This document shows positions 52,722 to 61,455 of a stretch of DNA of 64,000 nucleotides, piece after piece (position 1 is the first letter of the stretch; each line of letters opens with the position of its first letter). Source of the DNA: Neptuniibacter victor (GTDB lineage: Bacteria > Pseudomonadota > Gammaproteobacteria > Pseudomonadales > Balneatricaceae); NCBI GenBank assembly GCA_027943745.1, contig AP025763.1:1550001-1614000 (forward strand), read 5' to 3'. The position numbers were made by a program, and so were the translations under genes. The notes beneath the pieces were generated by a model. That model did not search any database. It was not told the DNA's origin and saw only the letters and a list, made by a program, of their open reading frames with translations.

Positions 52722-53753
52722 TCAATTTAATTGAGAAAGTTGATCTTCATTGTATTCCGTTAATGATGTACCCGATTGCAGTTTGCTGACGAGGTCATGA
52801 TTGGCAATAAAAGGGCGGCCAAAAGCGGTAAGATCAACCACATTATTTTCCAAGTCTTCGTTAGCACTTTGTTGGTCATACCCGCCGCAACCAATCAATG
52901 TCCCAGTGTAATGACGGCGGATAAAATCACTAACGCGGCCATCTAAATAATCAATAGGCTGTGTATCATCAAACATTCCGACATGTACATAAGCAAGGTT
53001 CAATTCATTCAGTTGGTTCAGTAGGTAGATAAACGTTTCGGCGTCTCCTTCAACCGGATTCAGGTTGAAATACGCTGCAGGTGATAAGCGTAGCGCAACT
53101 TTATCGGCGCCGACTGCTTCAATACAGGCTTTAACAACTTCTAGTGCGAAACGGGATCTGTTCTCAGGGCTACCACCATAATTATCACTGCGGAGGTTAG
53201 TTTCCTGGTGCAGAAATTGATCGATTAAATAGCCGTTTGCTCCGTGAATCTCAATGCCATCAAAGCCAGATTTAATTGCGTTGATCGCTGCTTGAGCGTA
53301 GTCCTTAACAAGCTCTGCTATATCACTTTGTGTTGCTTCATGGGGGACTTCATAAGACAGATCACGCATGCGCGGAACGCTACCTTCAAGCTGAACAGCT
53401 GAAGGTGCGATCGGTTGTTTACCAGAGAAATAACTGTGTGCTGCGCGTCCTGTATGCCAGATTTGGCTGAAAATAATTCCACCTTTTTCATGCACAGCAA
53501 CGGTCACTTTTTGCCAACCTTCAATCTGTTTTTCTGAGTAAATACCCGGTGTGTTGGGATAGCCTTGACCATCAGGGCGGAGAACGGTTGCTTCAGAGAT
53601 GATGAGGCCCGTTTCAGCACGTTTTGCATAATATTGAGCCATTGCTTCCGTTGGTACTAGATCATCGTCTGCAAAGCAGCGAGTTAGCGGAGCCATCACT
53701 AATCGATTTGCTAAGGTAATGCTTTCATTCAATTTGTAAGGGGTAAATAGCAT
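52722..53753 (-). CDS. Old yellow enzyme family alkene reductase (NemA-like)
   Basis: 343-aa FMN-dependent ene-reductase. It has the start LFTPYKLNESITLANRLVMAPLTR, active-site IEIHGANGYLIDQFLHQETN (His/Asn pair), NLRSDNYGGSPENRSRF, and GCGGYDQQSANEDL for the FMN phosphate. Such enzymes reduce alpha,beta-unsaturated carbonyls, nitro-compounds and maleimides with NAD(P)H. A LysR gene diverges from it and probably regulates it. Confidence 0.92.
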   Translation of the reverse strand: MLFTPYKLNESITLANRLVMAPLTRCFADDDLVPTEAMAQYYAKRAETGLIISEATVLRPDGQGYPNTPGIYSEKQIEGWQKVTVAVHEKGGIIFSQIWHTGRAAHSYFSGKQPIAPSAVQLEGSVPRMRDLSYEVPHEATQSDIAELVKDYAQAAINAIKSGFDGIEIHGANGYLIDQFLHQETNLRSDNYGGSPENRSRFALEVVKACIEAVGADKVALRLSPAAYFNLNPVEGDAETFIYLLNQLNELNLAYVHVGMFDDTQPIDYLDGRVSDFIRRHYTGTLIGCGGYDQQSANEDLENNVVDLTAFGRPFIANHDLVSKLQSGTSLTEYNEDQLSQLN

Positions 53754-53955
53754 GCGGAATCCTCGAAACTTGCCTGTGTGGTATTGAGTAAGCGACAGGC
53801 AAATAAAACTATTAAATGTTACGCCATTTCAAATGTGCGCTGTTTGATAGATACTCTACTTGGTTCTTTAATAGTTAACTATCCGCCAAAATATGATTTT
53901 ACTGTTTCTAAAATAAGAACAATATTTAGTCATATTGTTATGAAGGTAATTTAAA

Positions 53956-54876
53956 GTGGATGTATTACGTTACATCGCGGTATTTGTTCGTGTAGTTGAA
54001 CTGCAGAACTTTTCAGAAGCGGGTCGACAGTTAGGAATTGCAAAGTCGGCTGTTAGCAAACAGATCAGTAGCCTTGAAGATAAGCTCGGTACGCAATTAA
54101 TCACGCGTACGACGCGAAAACTCGTCTTAACTGAAGCGGGAAAAACATATTATAAATATTGTAAGCAGATGTTAGAGCTGGGTGTTATTGCAGAGAATGA
54201 GATTAAAGATTATCAAGAAAAGCCGCGAGGCACGGTTCGTATTGCTTGTCCGCCGACCATTGCCAAACTGTATTTAACGCCGTTAATTGGGCGCTTAAGC
54301 CGTTGTTATCCTGACCTGAAAATAGATTTTTTAGTGGATGACCGTGTGGTTAATATGATCGAAGAAAATATCGACATTACCGTTCGTGTTGGTTGGCTTC
54401 AGGATTCGAATTTGATCGCACGTAAACTTGGGGAGTCTAGTACGGTTGTATTTACCTCACCTAGTTATATTGAAAATCATGGTTTACCAACACAGCCCCG
54501 TCAGCTGGCACAGCATGAATGGATTGGGTTGAGTCTACTTCCTAGCCCATTTACATGGAACTTTCGCCACTGCACCGGTAAGGAAGAAAGTGTTCAAGTG
54601 CGTTCAAAAATTGTGACAAATCATGTCGATAGTTTATTTGATTTTATTCGGCAGGGCAGCGGTATTTCGGCTATTGCCGAATATTCAATACGAGATGAAC
54701 TGGCAAGTGGTGAGTTTGTTGCTTTGTTTGAGCATTATCAGCTTGAACAGCTAGGGATCTATGCGGTTTACCCTAAGAAAAACGTTATGCCACTGAAAAC
54801 GCAATTAGTGTTGGATCAGTTGGTCGAGATGTTCAATCAACAGGCGATAAAGAGGACTGAAGCTAAACGTTGTTGA
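53956..54876 (+). CDS. LysR-family transcriptional regulator
   Basis: 306-aa regulator: N-terminal LysR HTH (FSEAGRQLGIAKSAVSKQISSLEDKLG) and C-terminal effector-binding domain (VRIACPPTIAKLYL...). It starts at GTG 53956 behind AAGG. Divergent from the ene-reductase gene, its probable target; similar to the CrgA/AaeR-type group by the LITRTTRKLVLTEAG segment. Confidence 0.9.
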   Translation: MDVLRYIAVFVRVVELQNFSEAGRQLGIAKSAVSKQISSLEDKLGTQLITRTTRKLVLTEAGKTYYKYCKQMLELGVIAENEIKDYQEKPRGTVRIACPPTIAKLYLTPLIGRLSRCYPDLKIDFLVDDRVVNMIEENIDITVRVGWLQDSNLIARKLGESSTVVFTSPSYIENHGLPTQPRQLAQHEWIGLSLLPSPFTWNFRHCTGKEESVQVRSKIVTNHVDSLFDFIRQGSGISAIAEYSIRDELASGEFVALFEHYQLEQLGIYAVYPKKNVMPLKTQLVLDQLVEMFNQQAIKRTEAKRC

Positions 54877-54877
54877 A

Positions 54878-54917
54878 TGCTTAGCGAAAGCAGATGCATA
54901 CCTGCCTTCGCTAAGCA
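54878..54917. terminator. Long hairpin between convergent lysR and permease genes
   Basis: TGCTTAGCGAAAGCAG pairs with CTGCCTTCGCTAAGCA (one mismatch) around an 8-nt loop. The downstream T-content is poor on both strands, but the position suits a bidirectional transcript end. Confidence 0.6.
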
Positions 54918-54937
54918 GTTGTTATGAGTAACTAATG

Positions 54938-56230
54938 TTACCCGTAGAACGCCATTTTAATGATAAATAGCAGGGGTAAGATCAGCATGGCAGAGTTTAA
55001 ACTGCTGAATCGTCCTGACATTATTTTTAGAGCGGAATAAGAGATAAAACCTAATGCGATACCGGTCGTGATTGAAAATGTTAGTGGCATTGTCACCGCA
55101 GCGATCACGACGGGAGCAGCCTCAGTGATATCGTCCCAGTCTATTTTTACCAAACTATGGGTCATTAGAACGGCCACAAAAAATAGTGCTGGTGCCGTTG
55201 CATAGGCTGGGATTGTGCCTGCTAATGGCGATAAAAACAGAGAAAGAAGAAACAGAACGCCGACTACTACAGCGGTTAAACCTGTGCGACCACCTACGGC
55301 AATACCCGCACCAGATTCTATATAACTAGTCGTTGTGGAGGTACCCATGACGGCGCCGGCCATTGTCGCTCCTGAATCCGCCATTAAAGCGCGCCCTAAG
55401 CGAGGCAGCTTGTTGTCTTTATCCAAAAGATCACCTTTCTGAGCAACCGCAATTAAGGTGCCGGAGGTATCAAATAGGTCAACAAAAAGGAAAGAGAAGA
55501 CAATAGCGATTAATCCCACCTCTAAAGCTGCAGCAATATCAAGTTGCGCAAAGGTTGGCGCTAAGCTTGGTGGTGCAGATACAATTCCGTTCATCTCAAC
55601 TTGACCAGCGAAAATACTAAGCACTGTCACCAATAGGATACCGATCATAACGGAACCGGTTACTTGGCGGTGGTACAGAGCTGTAATCACGATAAAGCCT
55701 AAGCAGGCCATAATCGCTCCCCAGCTTGTCATATCCCCGATAGTTACTAACGTTGCTGGATTATCAACAACAATGCCTGCATTTTTAAGGGCGATAAAGG
55801 CAAGAAATAAACCGATACCTGCGCCTATGCCCCCTCGAAGGGAGAGCGGGATGCTGTGGATTATCCATTCTCGAATGCGAAAAATGGAAAGTAAAAAGAA
55901 GCAGATGCCGGATAGAAATACAGCGCCTAAGGCCACTTGCCAGCTATAGCCCATCTGGCCTACAACGGTGAAACTGAAGAAAGCGTTGAGCCCCATACCT
56001 GGCGCCATAGCTACTGGATAGTTTGCCCAAAGACCCATAATGAGACAGCCAATCGCTGCCGCAAGACAGGTCGCGACAAATACAGCACCTTTATCCATTC
56101 CCGCAGCGGCTAGCATATTGGGGTTAACAAAGATGATGTAGGCCATTGTAAGGAATGTGGTTACACCAGCAATGACTTCGGTTTTAACTGTCGTGTTATG
56201 TGCTTTGAGCTGGAACAGTTTTTCTAGCAT
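54938..56230 (-). CDS. NCS2-family purine permease (AzgA/GhxP-like)
   Basis: 430-aa membrane protein with about 12 hydrophobic segments. AGVTTFLTMAYIIFVNPNML, ANYPVAMAPGMGLNAFFSF and TSTTTSYIESGAGIAVGGRTG are the hallmark segments of the AzgA group that imports adenine, guanine or hypoxanthine with protons. Monocistronic. Confidence 0.93.
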   Translation of the reverse strand: MLEKLFQLKAHNTTVKTEVIAGVTTFLTMAYIIFVNPNMLAAAGMDKGAVFVATCLAAAIGCLIMGLWANYPVAMAPGMGLNAFFSFTVVGQMGYSWQVALGAVFLSGICFFLLSIFRIREWIIHSIPLSLRGGIGAGIGLFLAFIALKNAGIVVDNPATLVTIGDMTSWGAIMACLGFIVITALYHRQVTGSVMIGILLVTVLSIFAGQVEMNGIVSAPPSLAPTFAQLDIAAALEVGLIAIVFSFLFVDLFDTSGTLIAVAQKGDLLDKDNKLPRLGRALMADSGATMAGAVMGTSTTTSYIESGAGIAVGGRTGLTAVVVGVLFLLSLFLSPLAGTIPAYATAPALFFVAVLMTHSLVKIDWDDITEAAPVVIAAVTMPLTFSITTGIALGFISYSALKIMSGRFSSLNSAMLILPLLFIIKMAFYG

Positions 56231-56436
56231 AGCGAGCCTTCTTCAATTCAGCTTTAAAAGAAAGCGAGCTATTTTAACGGTTAACTAGCCAAAAGTCGTA
56301 CTAAATATGTTCAATCTGTCGGTTAAACCTGTAACAGATAACTTCACTTGATTGTACGGCCTGCTATGAGTTACTGATGACCGCATAATCTCGCTATCGT
56401 TAGTTCAGGCAACTATTAAATGAGGTCGTGATTAAG

Positions 56437-57207
56437 TTAGGAAATGGTTAAGCAAAGCGCGAACAGCTCGTTTTGGCTACTGATATTCATGCGTGAATAG
56501 GCCCGTTTACGGTAAGTATGTACGCTGTGTATTTTTATACCTAAATCCAATGCAATGCCTTCTGAATTCATGCCGAGTAGGATTCGGGCGCCGACCTCTT
56601 TTTCTCTATTTGAAAGTGAAGCATTTATTGTTGTAAGTCGTGAAATCAGTGTGTCTAGCTGTGTTTCTCTGGTCATAAATGCAGAGAGGTCACCGTTAAT
56701 TCTACTATGTTTGGTGACTAAGGCAGAAAGAAGATGTTTCTCGGACTCTATCCCTTGAAAAGCCTCAGTTTCAAAGGGCGATTTGTTACGAAATAGATTG
56801 AGACAGTACAGGCCTTTATCTGCTTTATAGGTAATAGAAAGTCTGTCTACGATTCCCATTTTTTCATACCAAAGCTGTCGATACCCTCCATTATCAATCT
56901 CTTCAGGTCTTAATCGAAGTAATGTTGTTGTATGGGCAGGGTAACTATTATCAAGCAAAGCGAGATTTGGATCGTATTGATAATAGGTAGATAGATAAAG
57001 TTGCTGAAGTTCTGGAGGGATTATTGATTTTTCACGGTTGGCGGAGAACAGGTAGCTGGCCTTATCATCTATTGCCAAATGCACAAAAGATAGGTGGTCG
57101 GGTTGGCAGATGACCTGAAGAGCATTGAGCAATTTGCCAGGGAAATCACTATTGCCTAAGGCAGTAACTAATTGTGCACAATCATCAGGGGGAATCTTTG
57201 AACTCAT
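56437..57207 (-). CDS. LuxR-type HTH transcriptional regulator
   Basis: 256-aa protein with a C-terminal LuxR/GerE HTH (LSNREKEVGARILLGMNSEGIALDLGIKIHSVHTYRKRAYSRM region split over 200-245) and an N-terminal GAF-like ligand region without the residues typical of acyl-homoserine-lactone binding. Effector unknown. Divergent from the AhpD-like gene, which it may regulate. Confidence 0.85.
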   Translation of the reverse strand: MSSKIPPDDCAQLVTALGNSDFPGKLLNALQVICQPDHLSFVHLAIDDKASYLFSANREKSIIPPELQQLYLSTYYQYDPNLALLDNSYPAHTTTLLRLRPEEIDNGGYRQLWYEKMGIVDRLSITYKADKGLYCLNLFRNKSPFETEAFQGIESEKHLLSALVTKHSRINGDLSAFMTRETQLDTLISRLTTINASLSNREKEVGARILLGMNSEGIALDLGIKIHSVHTYRKRAYSRMNISSQNELFALCLTIS

Positions 57208-57334
57208 GTTAATCCTAAGGTTACTGCTAATTCGGGATATGAGACGGATGGCTTGTCCCTTTCTGTAGGGACAGACGAATAGTCGCGGCCTGTTTACCCT
57301 TAGTTATGTCTTCATTTTGAACTAAGGAATCAGT

Positions 57335-57925
57335 ATGGCGCATATTCAACCATTAGAAAATGATCAAGTTGATGATGAACTACGTCAGATGTTTGAACAC
57401 TATGAAAGAACCCGTGGGTTTTGCCCTAATAGCGTAAAGACGATGGCACGAAGGCCTAATGTCTCTAAAGCGTTTGGCCGTTTAAACCAAGCGATACTCT
57501 ACGAAGGAACCGTTGCTGAAGAGCTAAAAATGTTAGTGGCTTTAGCGACGAGTGTGGCGTCGGGTTGTGAGTATTGCCAATCGCATATGGCAAACCTTTC
57601 TAGTATCTATAAAGCGCCAGATGAAAAGATTTCTGCATTGTGGGAATTTGAATCAAGTGATCTGTTCAATAATGGAGAGAGAGCCGCAATACGGCTTGCA
57701 CTGAAAGCGGGGATGTTACCAAATGACGCCTCAGCTGAAGATTTCACCGATCTGAAGCGTTATTTTGATGAGGGTGAGATCGTAGAAATTGTCGCTACAA
57801 TTGCGCTTTTCGGTTACCTCAATCGCTGGAATGACACAATGGCCACTCAGCTTGAAGAGTATCCTTCGCAGGTAGCTGAGCGGGCAATTGGTGAACAGGG
57901 GTGGAGTGCCGGTAAACATAAGTAA
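57335..57925 (+). CDS. AhpD/carboxymuconolactone decarboxylase-family protein
   Basis: 196-aa helical protein of the CMD/AhpD superfamily. The redox motif C-E-Y-C-Q-S-H (GCEYCQSHMANL) is the AhpD-type CxxCxxH, indicating alkylhydroperoxidase-like thiol activity rather than lactone decarboxylation. VALATSVASGCEYC and IVATIALFGYLNRWNDT are family segments. Monocistronic. Confidence 0.88.
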   Translation: MAHIQPLENDQVDDELRQMFEHYERTRGFCPNSVKTMARRPNVSKAFGRLNQAILYEGTVAEELKMLVALATSVASGCEYCQSHMANLSSIYKAPDEKISALWEFESSDLFNNGERAAIRLALKAGMLPNDASAEDFTDLKRYFDEGEIVEIVATIALFGYLNRWNDTMATQLEEYPSQVAERAIGEQGWSAGKHK

Positions 57926-57930
57926 GAATA

Positions 57931-57958
57931 AGGCCACGGATGATTACATCCATGGCCT
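57931..57958. terminator. Hairpin after the AhpD-like gene
   Basis: AGGCCACGGATG pairs with CATCCATGGCCT (one mismatch), 4-nt loop, followed by GACATTCATCTGTTTTATC. Probable transcript end though the U-tract is late. Confidence 0.6.
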
Positions 57959-58125
57959 GACATTCATCTGTTTTATCTAGCGTCTTTACTGCGAGTGCCT
58001 ATGAAACGCGCAGCGCCCCTGTGCATATTCATGTGACTTTTTAACTAACCCATATGAGTTTCTCAGTAATACGATTGTCAGCACCCTTGCGCGTGAGATA
58101 ATAGGGCGAAATCCTAGGAGTATGT

Positions 58126-58458
58126 ATGGCGAAAAAACACAAAGTATCAGATGAAGTGGTTGCTGAAGCACTTCAAGTGACGAAAGCGACTCAACGGCCG
58201 GGTCAAACGAAAGAACAGACCAAGTTTATCGCTCAAGGTGTTCAAAAAGGGATCGAAGAGTACAAAAAACGTCATAAGGAAAAGTCTCGTGCGTTAGATA
58301 AACAGAAACGTAAGCTGAGACAAACGGAGCTGTCGCCGGTTGAAGAAAGTGAAAAAACAACAGAGATTGTTTATAAGCAGAATAGATTAAGCTGGTGGCT
58401 GCTATTAGCCAGTTGGATTGGATTTATTGGCTATGCCGTTTATTTTAGTGCTCATTAA
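58126..58458 (+). CDS. DUF2956 family protein
   Basis: 110-aa protein with a basic, charged N-terminal part (QRPGQTKEQTKFIAQGVQKGIEEYKK) and a C-terminal transmembrane helix (WWLLLASWIGFIGYAVYF). This matches DUF2956, common in gammaproteobacteria. It is a tail-anchored membrane protein of unknown function. Confidence 0.87.
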   Translation: MAKKHKVSDEVVAEALQVTKATQRPGQTKEQTKFIAQGVQKGIEEYKKRHKEKSRALDKQKRKLRQTELSPVEESEKTTEIVYKQNRLSWWLLLASWIGFIGYAVYFSAH

Positions 58459-58472
58459 TGCCGTTTGATTAT

Positions 58473-58495
58473 CAGAGCATGGCAAGCATGCTCTG
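58473..58495. terminator. 9-bp hairpin between DUF2956 and nitroreductase genes
   Basis: CAGAGCATG-GCAAG-CATGCTCTG followed by TTTAG. Position between convergent genes suggests a weak bidirectional terminator. Confidence 0.5.
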
Positions 58496-58511
58496 TTTAG
58501 GGTTGGCATTA

Positions 58512-59114
58512 TCAAAAACGGTTTGTTACGAGAAGTTCTTCAAGAGGAAGCTGTCCTGCACGTTTGTTCGCCGCTTTTTCTGCTTTCCCTAAGGTAATAA
58601 TCATACTGATGATATATCCCTCAGGTAGATTGATAAGTTGCGCTAGTTGTTCGCTATCAAACCCAATCATGGGACAGGTGTCATAGCCCAGTGCTTTTGC
58701 CGATAGCATCAAGGTTTGTGCTGCCATACCACAAGATCGCATCGCTTCATCGCGTTGTAGTTGCGCTTTCCCGGTATAAAAAGACGCTAGCATGGGAAGC
58801 ATCATCGCTTGAACGTCTTCGGGTGTATTAGCCCAATAGCGTTGTGGATCTTTTTGCCAGGCTTGAGTATCGGCACAAAGCACAATCAATTCTGCCGCTT
58901 CGGTCACTTGTGTCTGTTCCCATGCAGCTTCTTGAATTTTACGTCTCACTATACCATCCGTGACTCTGACAAAGCGCCAGTGCTGTATATTGTAAGAGGT
59001 TGGCGAAAGTAGCACGGCATTCATAATCTGGCTGAAGTCACTTTCACTAACCGACGCGCTAGGGTTGTAATGCTTAACTGCGCGACGTTCTTTAATAGCG
59101 GTAAAAAGTTCCAT
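58512..59114 (-). CDS. Nitroreductase-family oxidoreductase
   Basis: 200-aa FMN-dependent NAD(P)H oxidoreductase of the NfsB-like group. ERRAVKHYNPSA near the start binds FMN phosphate, SPTSYNIQHWRFV is the flavin-binding segment, and GYIISMIITLGKA is the C-terminal strand. ATG at 59114 (MELFTAI) has AAGGA upstream, so the longer reading was rejected. Substrates could be quinones or nitroaromatics. Confidence 0.9.
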   Translation of the reverse strand: MELFTAIKERRAVKHYNPSASVSESDFSQIMNAVLLSPTSYNIQHWRFVRVTDGIVRRKIQEAAWEQTQVTEAAELIVLCADTQAWQKDPQRYWANTPEDVQAMMLPMLASFYTGKAQLQRDEAMRSCGMAAQTLMLSAKALGYDTCPMIGFDSEQLAQLINLPEGYIISMIITLGKAEKAANKRAGQLPLEELLVTNRF

Positions 59115-59263
59115 AGTTATCCTTAAACTCATCTTCTGATTTGGCCAACGCTTTGCCAGCGTCAGTGGGTGAGATAAAGCTTAATTGATCATGGTCTAGG
59201 TGATAATCCGCTATTAAAGAAAGATTAAGTTGAGAAAAAGTTAACAATTGTGGGGAAGTTATT

Positions 59264-60169
59264 TTACTCGTCCCAGTAGGGCACTTCGCTGCCAAAGAAC
59301 GCTATAGAGAAATCGAGAAATGCGCGCACTTTAGCGGGCATAAATTGGCGTTCGATCAAAACAGCGCTAATCACTTGGCTAGGCATCTGATAGTCAGTAA
59401 AAAGAGGTATAATTTTGCCTGATTTAATATCGGGTCCCGCTACGAATGTCGGTAATCTAGCAATGCCCAAACCTTGAAGTACAGCATCACGGAGTGCTTC
59501 ACTGTTATTGACTTGATAGTTACCGGTTACTTCAATATTGAAGCGTTTATCTTCTTTAATAAATGACCACTCTTTGACATCGTTAGAGTAACTAAAGGAG
59601 AGACAGTTGTGTTGAAGAAGGTCATCAAGTTGCTGAGGCACGGAGTTGATTTTAAGGTACTCGGGGGACGCACAAAGCACGCTATTTAAAGGGGCTAAAC
59701 GACGAGCAATCAAGCTAGAGTCAGCTAATTCACCCGTACGTATAGCAATATCAAAGCTGCCACTTACCAGATCAACCACTTTATCATCCATGACTAGATC
59801 AATGCTGATTTTTGGGTATTTTTTTAGGAACTCAGGGATCATTGGCGCCATATGTAATCGACCAAAAGACATAGGGGTGTTAATTCTCAATCGTCCTTGA
59901 GGTTCTCCCTGCAATTGGGCTACGGCATCTTCTGCATCTTGTGCTGCAGCATTAGCTTTCGATGCATGTTCATAATAATGCTCGCCAGCTTCCGTCAAAC
60001 TGAGTTTACGGGTGGTTCTGTGTAAAAGCTTAACGCCAAGTTGCTCTTCTAGCTGAGTAATACGTTTGCTGACTGCCGATTTAGAGATGCCTAAAAAGCG
60101 CGCAGCTGGGGAAAAACCACCGTATTCAACGACAGCAACAAACACGGGTATAGCGCCAAAACTTTCCAT
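59264..60169 (-). CDS. LysR-family transcriptional regulator
   Basis: 301-aa regulator with N-terminal HTH (GGFSPAARFLGISKSAVSKRITQLEEQLG split over 17-45) and a LysR substrate-binding domain (RLRINTPMSFGRLHMAPMIP). Divergent from the DMT permease gene, its likely target. Confidence 0.9.
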   Translation of the reverse strand: MESFGAIPVFVAVVEYGGFSPAARFLGISKSAVSKRITQLEEQLGVKLLHRTTRKLSLTEAGEHYYEHASKANAAAQDAEDAVAQLQGEPQGRLRINTPMSFGRLHMAPMIPEFLKKYPKISIDLVMDDKVVDLVSGSFDIAIRTGELADSSLIARRLAPLNSVLCASPEYLKINSVPQQLDDLLQHNCLSFSYSNDVKEWSFIKEDKRFNIEVTGNYQVNNSEALRDAVLQGLGIARLPTFVAGPDIKSGKIIPLFTDYQMPSQVISAVLIERQFMPAKVRAFLDFSIAFFGSEVPYWDE

Positions 60170-60300
60170 AGATATCTTATTGTTGACTTTAGGTTGACAG
60201 TTATTCTCTTAAAAAGCGGATTATCGGTCAAGAAGAAACAGGGTAGGCTGGTTTCACAGTGATCTGTTTCTATTTGCCGCCTTTTTGTGAGATCTGAATA

Positions 60301-61197
60301 ATGATTTTTGTTAAACCTTTTGCTCCTTATGTAGTTCATGGCTTGATGCTATTCATGGTCGCCCTTGTTGCCAGCTCGTTTCCGGTTGGAGCGATGATTA
60401 CATCGGGTTTACCACCGGAACTTATGATGTTTTTTCGTTTTTTCATCGCTGCGGTGATGTTCGCGCCCTATGTCTTTATAAAGAACGGATGGCAGATTCC
60501 AGAGTTTACACAGTTAAAAGGCTATATCTTATTAAGTATCCCGTTAGTGGTCTTCTTCTTGTGTATGTTTGAAGGGCTACGCTACACAACGGCCCTTAAT
60601 ACGGGGGCTATCTATACGGTGGTGCCCGTCATAACAGCGATCTATGTTCTGATTATTAATCGAGAGAAAACCAGCAGACGAAAGTCATTAGGGTTACTTG
60701 TTGGTACGTTAGGTGCTTTATGGATCGTTTTCCGTGGCGATCTACATTCGTTGCTACAGTTACAACTTAATTATGGTGATCTGCTGTTTTTGTTAGGTTG
60801 CTTGTTTTTAGCTGCGTATAATCCATTGATCAAAAAGTTCTACAGAGGAGAAGCGATGGAGGTGATGACATTTTGGGTGATTGCGATTGGTAGTGTTTGG
60901 TTAATGCTGCTATCCATGTCGTCATTTCAGGATGTTGTTTGGCAAGGTGTAAGCAGTAACGTGTATCTAGGCATCATATATTTAGCGGTTTTTACCACGT
61001 TGGTGACGTTCTTCTTGTTGCAATTTGGAACCTTAACGTTAGGGGCAACCCGAGTAGCGGCTTACAGTTTTTTAACCCCCGTTTTTGTTCTAATAATTAA
61101 TCTTTTCCTTGGTGTCGGTCGCTTTGAATTTAGCTTATTACCGGGAGTTTTTTTGGTTCTAGTTGCTATGTTTTTAGTTCAAAAAGCGCGAGATTAA
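60301..61197 (+). CDS. EamA-type drug/metabolite transporter
   Basis: 298-aa membrane protein with ten predicted hydrophobic helices in two EamA repeats (first around FFRFFIAAVMFAPYV and GLRYTTALNTGAIYTVVPVITA; second around FLLGCLFLAAYNPLIKKFY and LGATRVAAYSFLTPVF). Exports small metabolites or amino acids. Paired with the divergent LysR gene. Confidence 0.9.
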   Translation: MIFVKPFAPYVVHGLMLFMVALVASSFPVGAMITSGLPPELMMFFRFFIAAVMFAPYVFIKNGWQIPEFTQLKGYILLSIPLVVFFLCMFEGLRYTTALNTGAIYTVVPVITAIYVLIINREKTSRRKSLGLLVGTLGALWIVFRGDLHSLLQLQLNYGDLLFLLGCLFLAAYNPLIKKFYRGEAMEVMTFWVIAIGSVWLMLLSMSSFQDVVWQGVSSNVYLGIIYLAVFTTLVTFFLLQFGTLTLGATRVAAYSFLTPVFVLIINLFLGVGRFEFSLLPGVFLVLVAMFLVQKARD

Positions 61198-61455
61198 TTT
61201 AGATAGCTTAGTCGTTTGCATATGCTGTTTGGTTTTTCGCTTATGTTGGTTGTTTGATAATTGGCTCTAGTATGAAGCTTAGTTGGAGTAGGGAAGCTAA
61301 TGTATTTGTAATTCTGATATCAGTAAATGATACGGAATTGCTATTATTGTTCCGACTAATGCATCATATACCTTGGGATGTTAAGCATTGAGAATAGATA
61401 GACAATAAAAATAATAAAAGGCTGTTCAGCTAAAATGACTGTGCAGCTGAGTTAA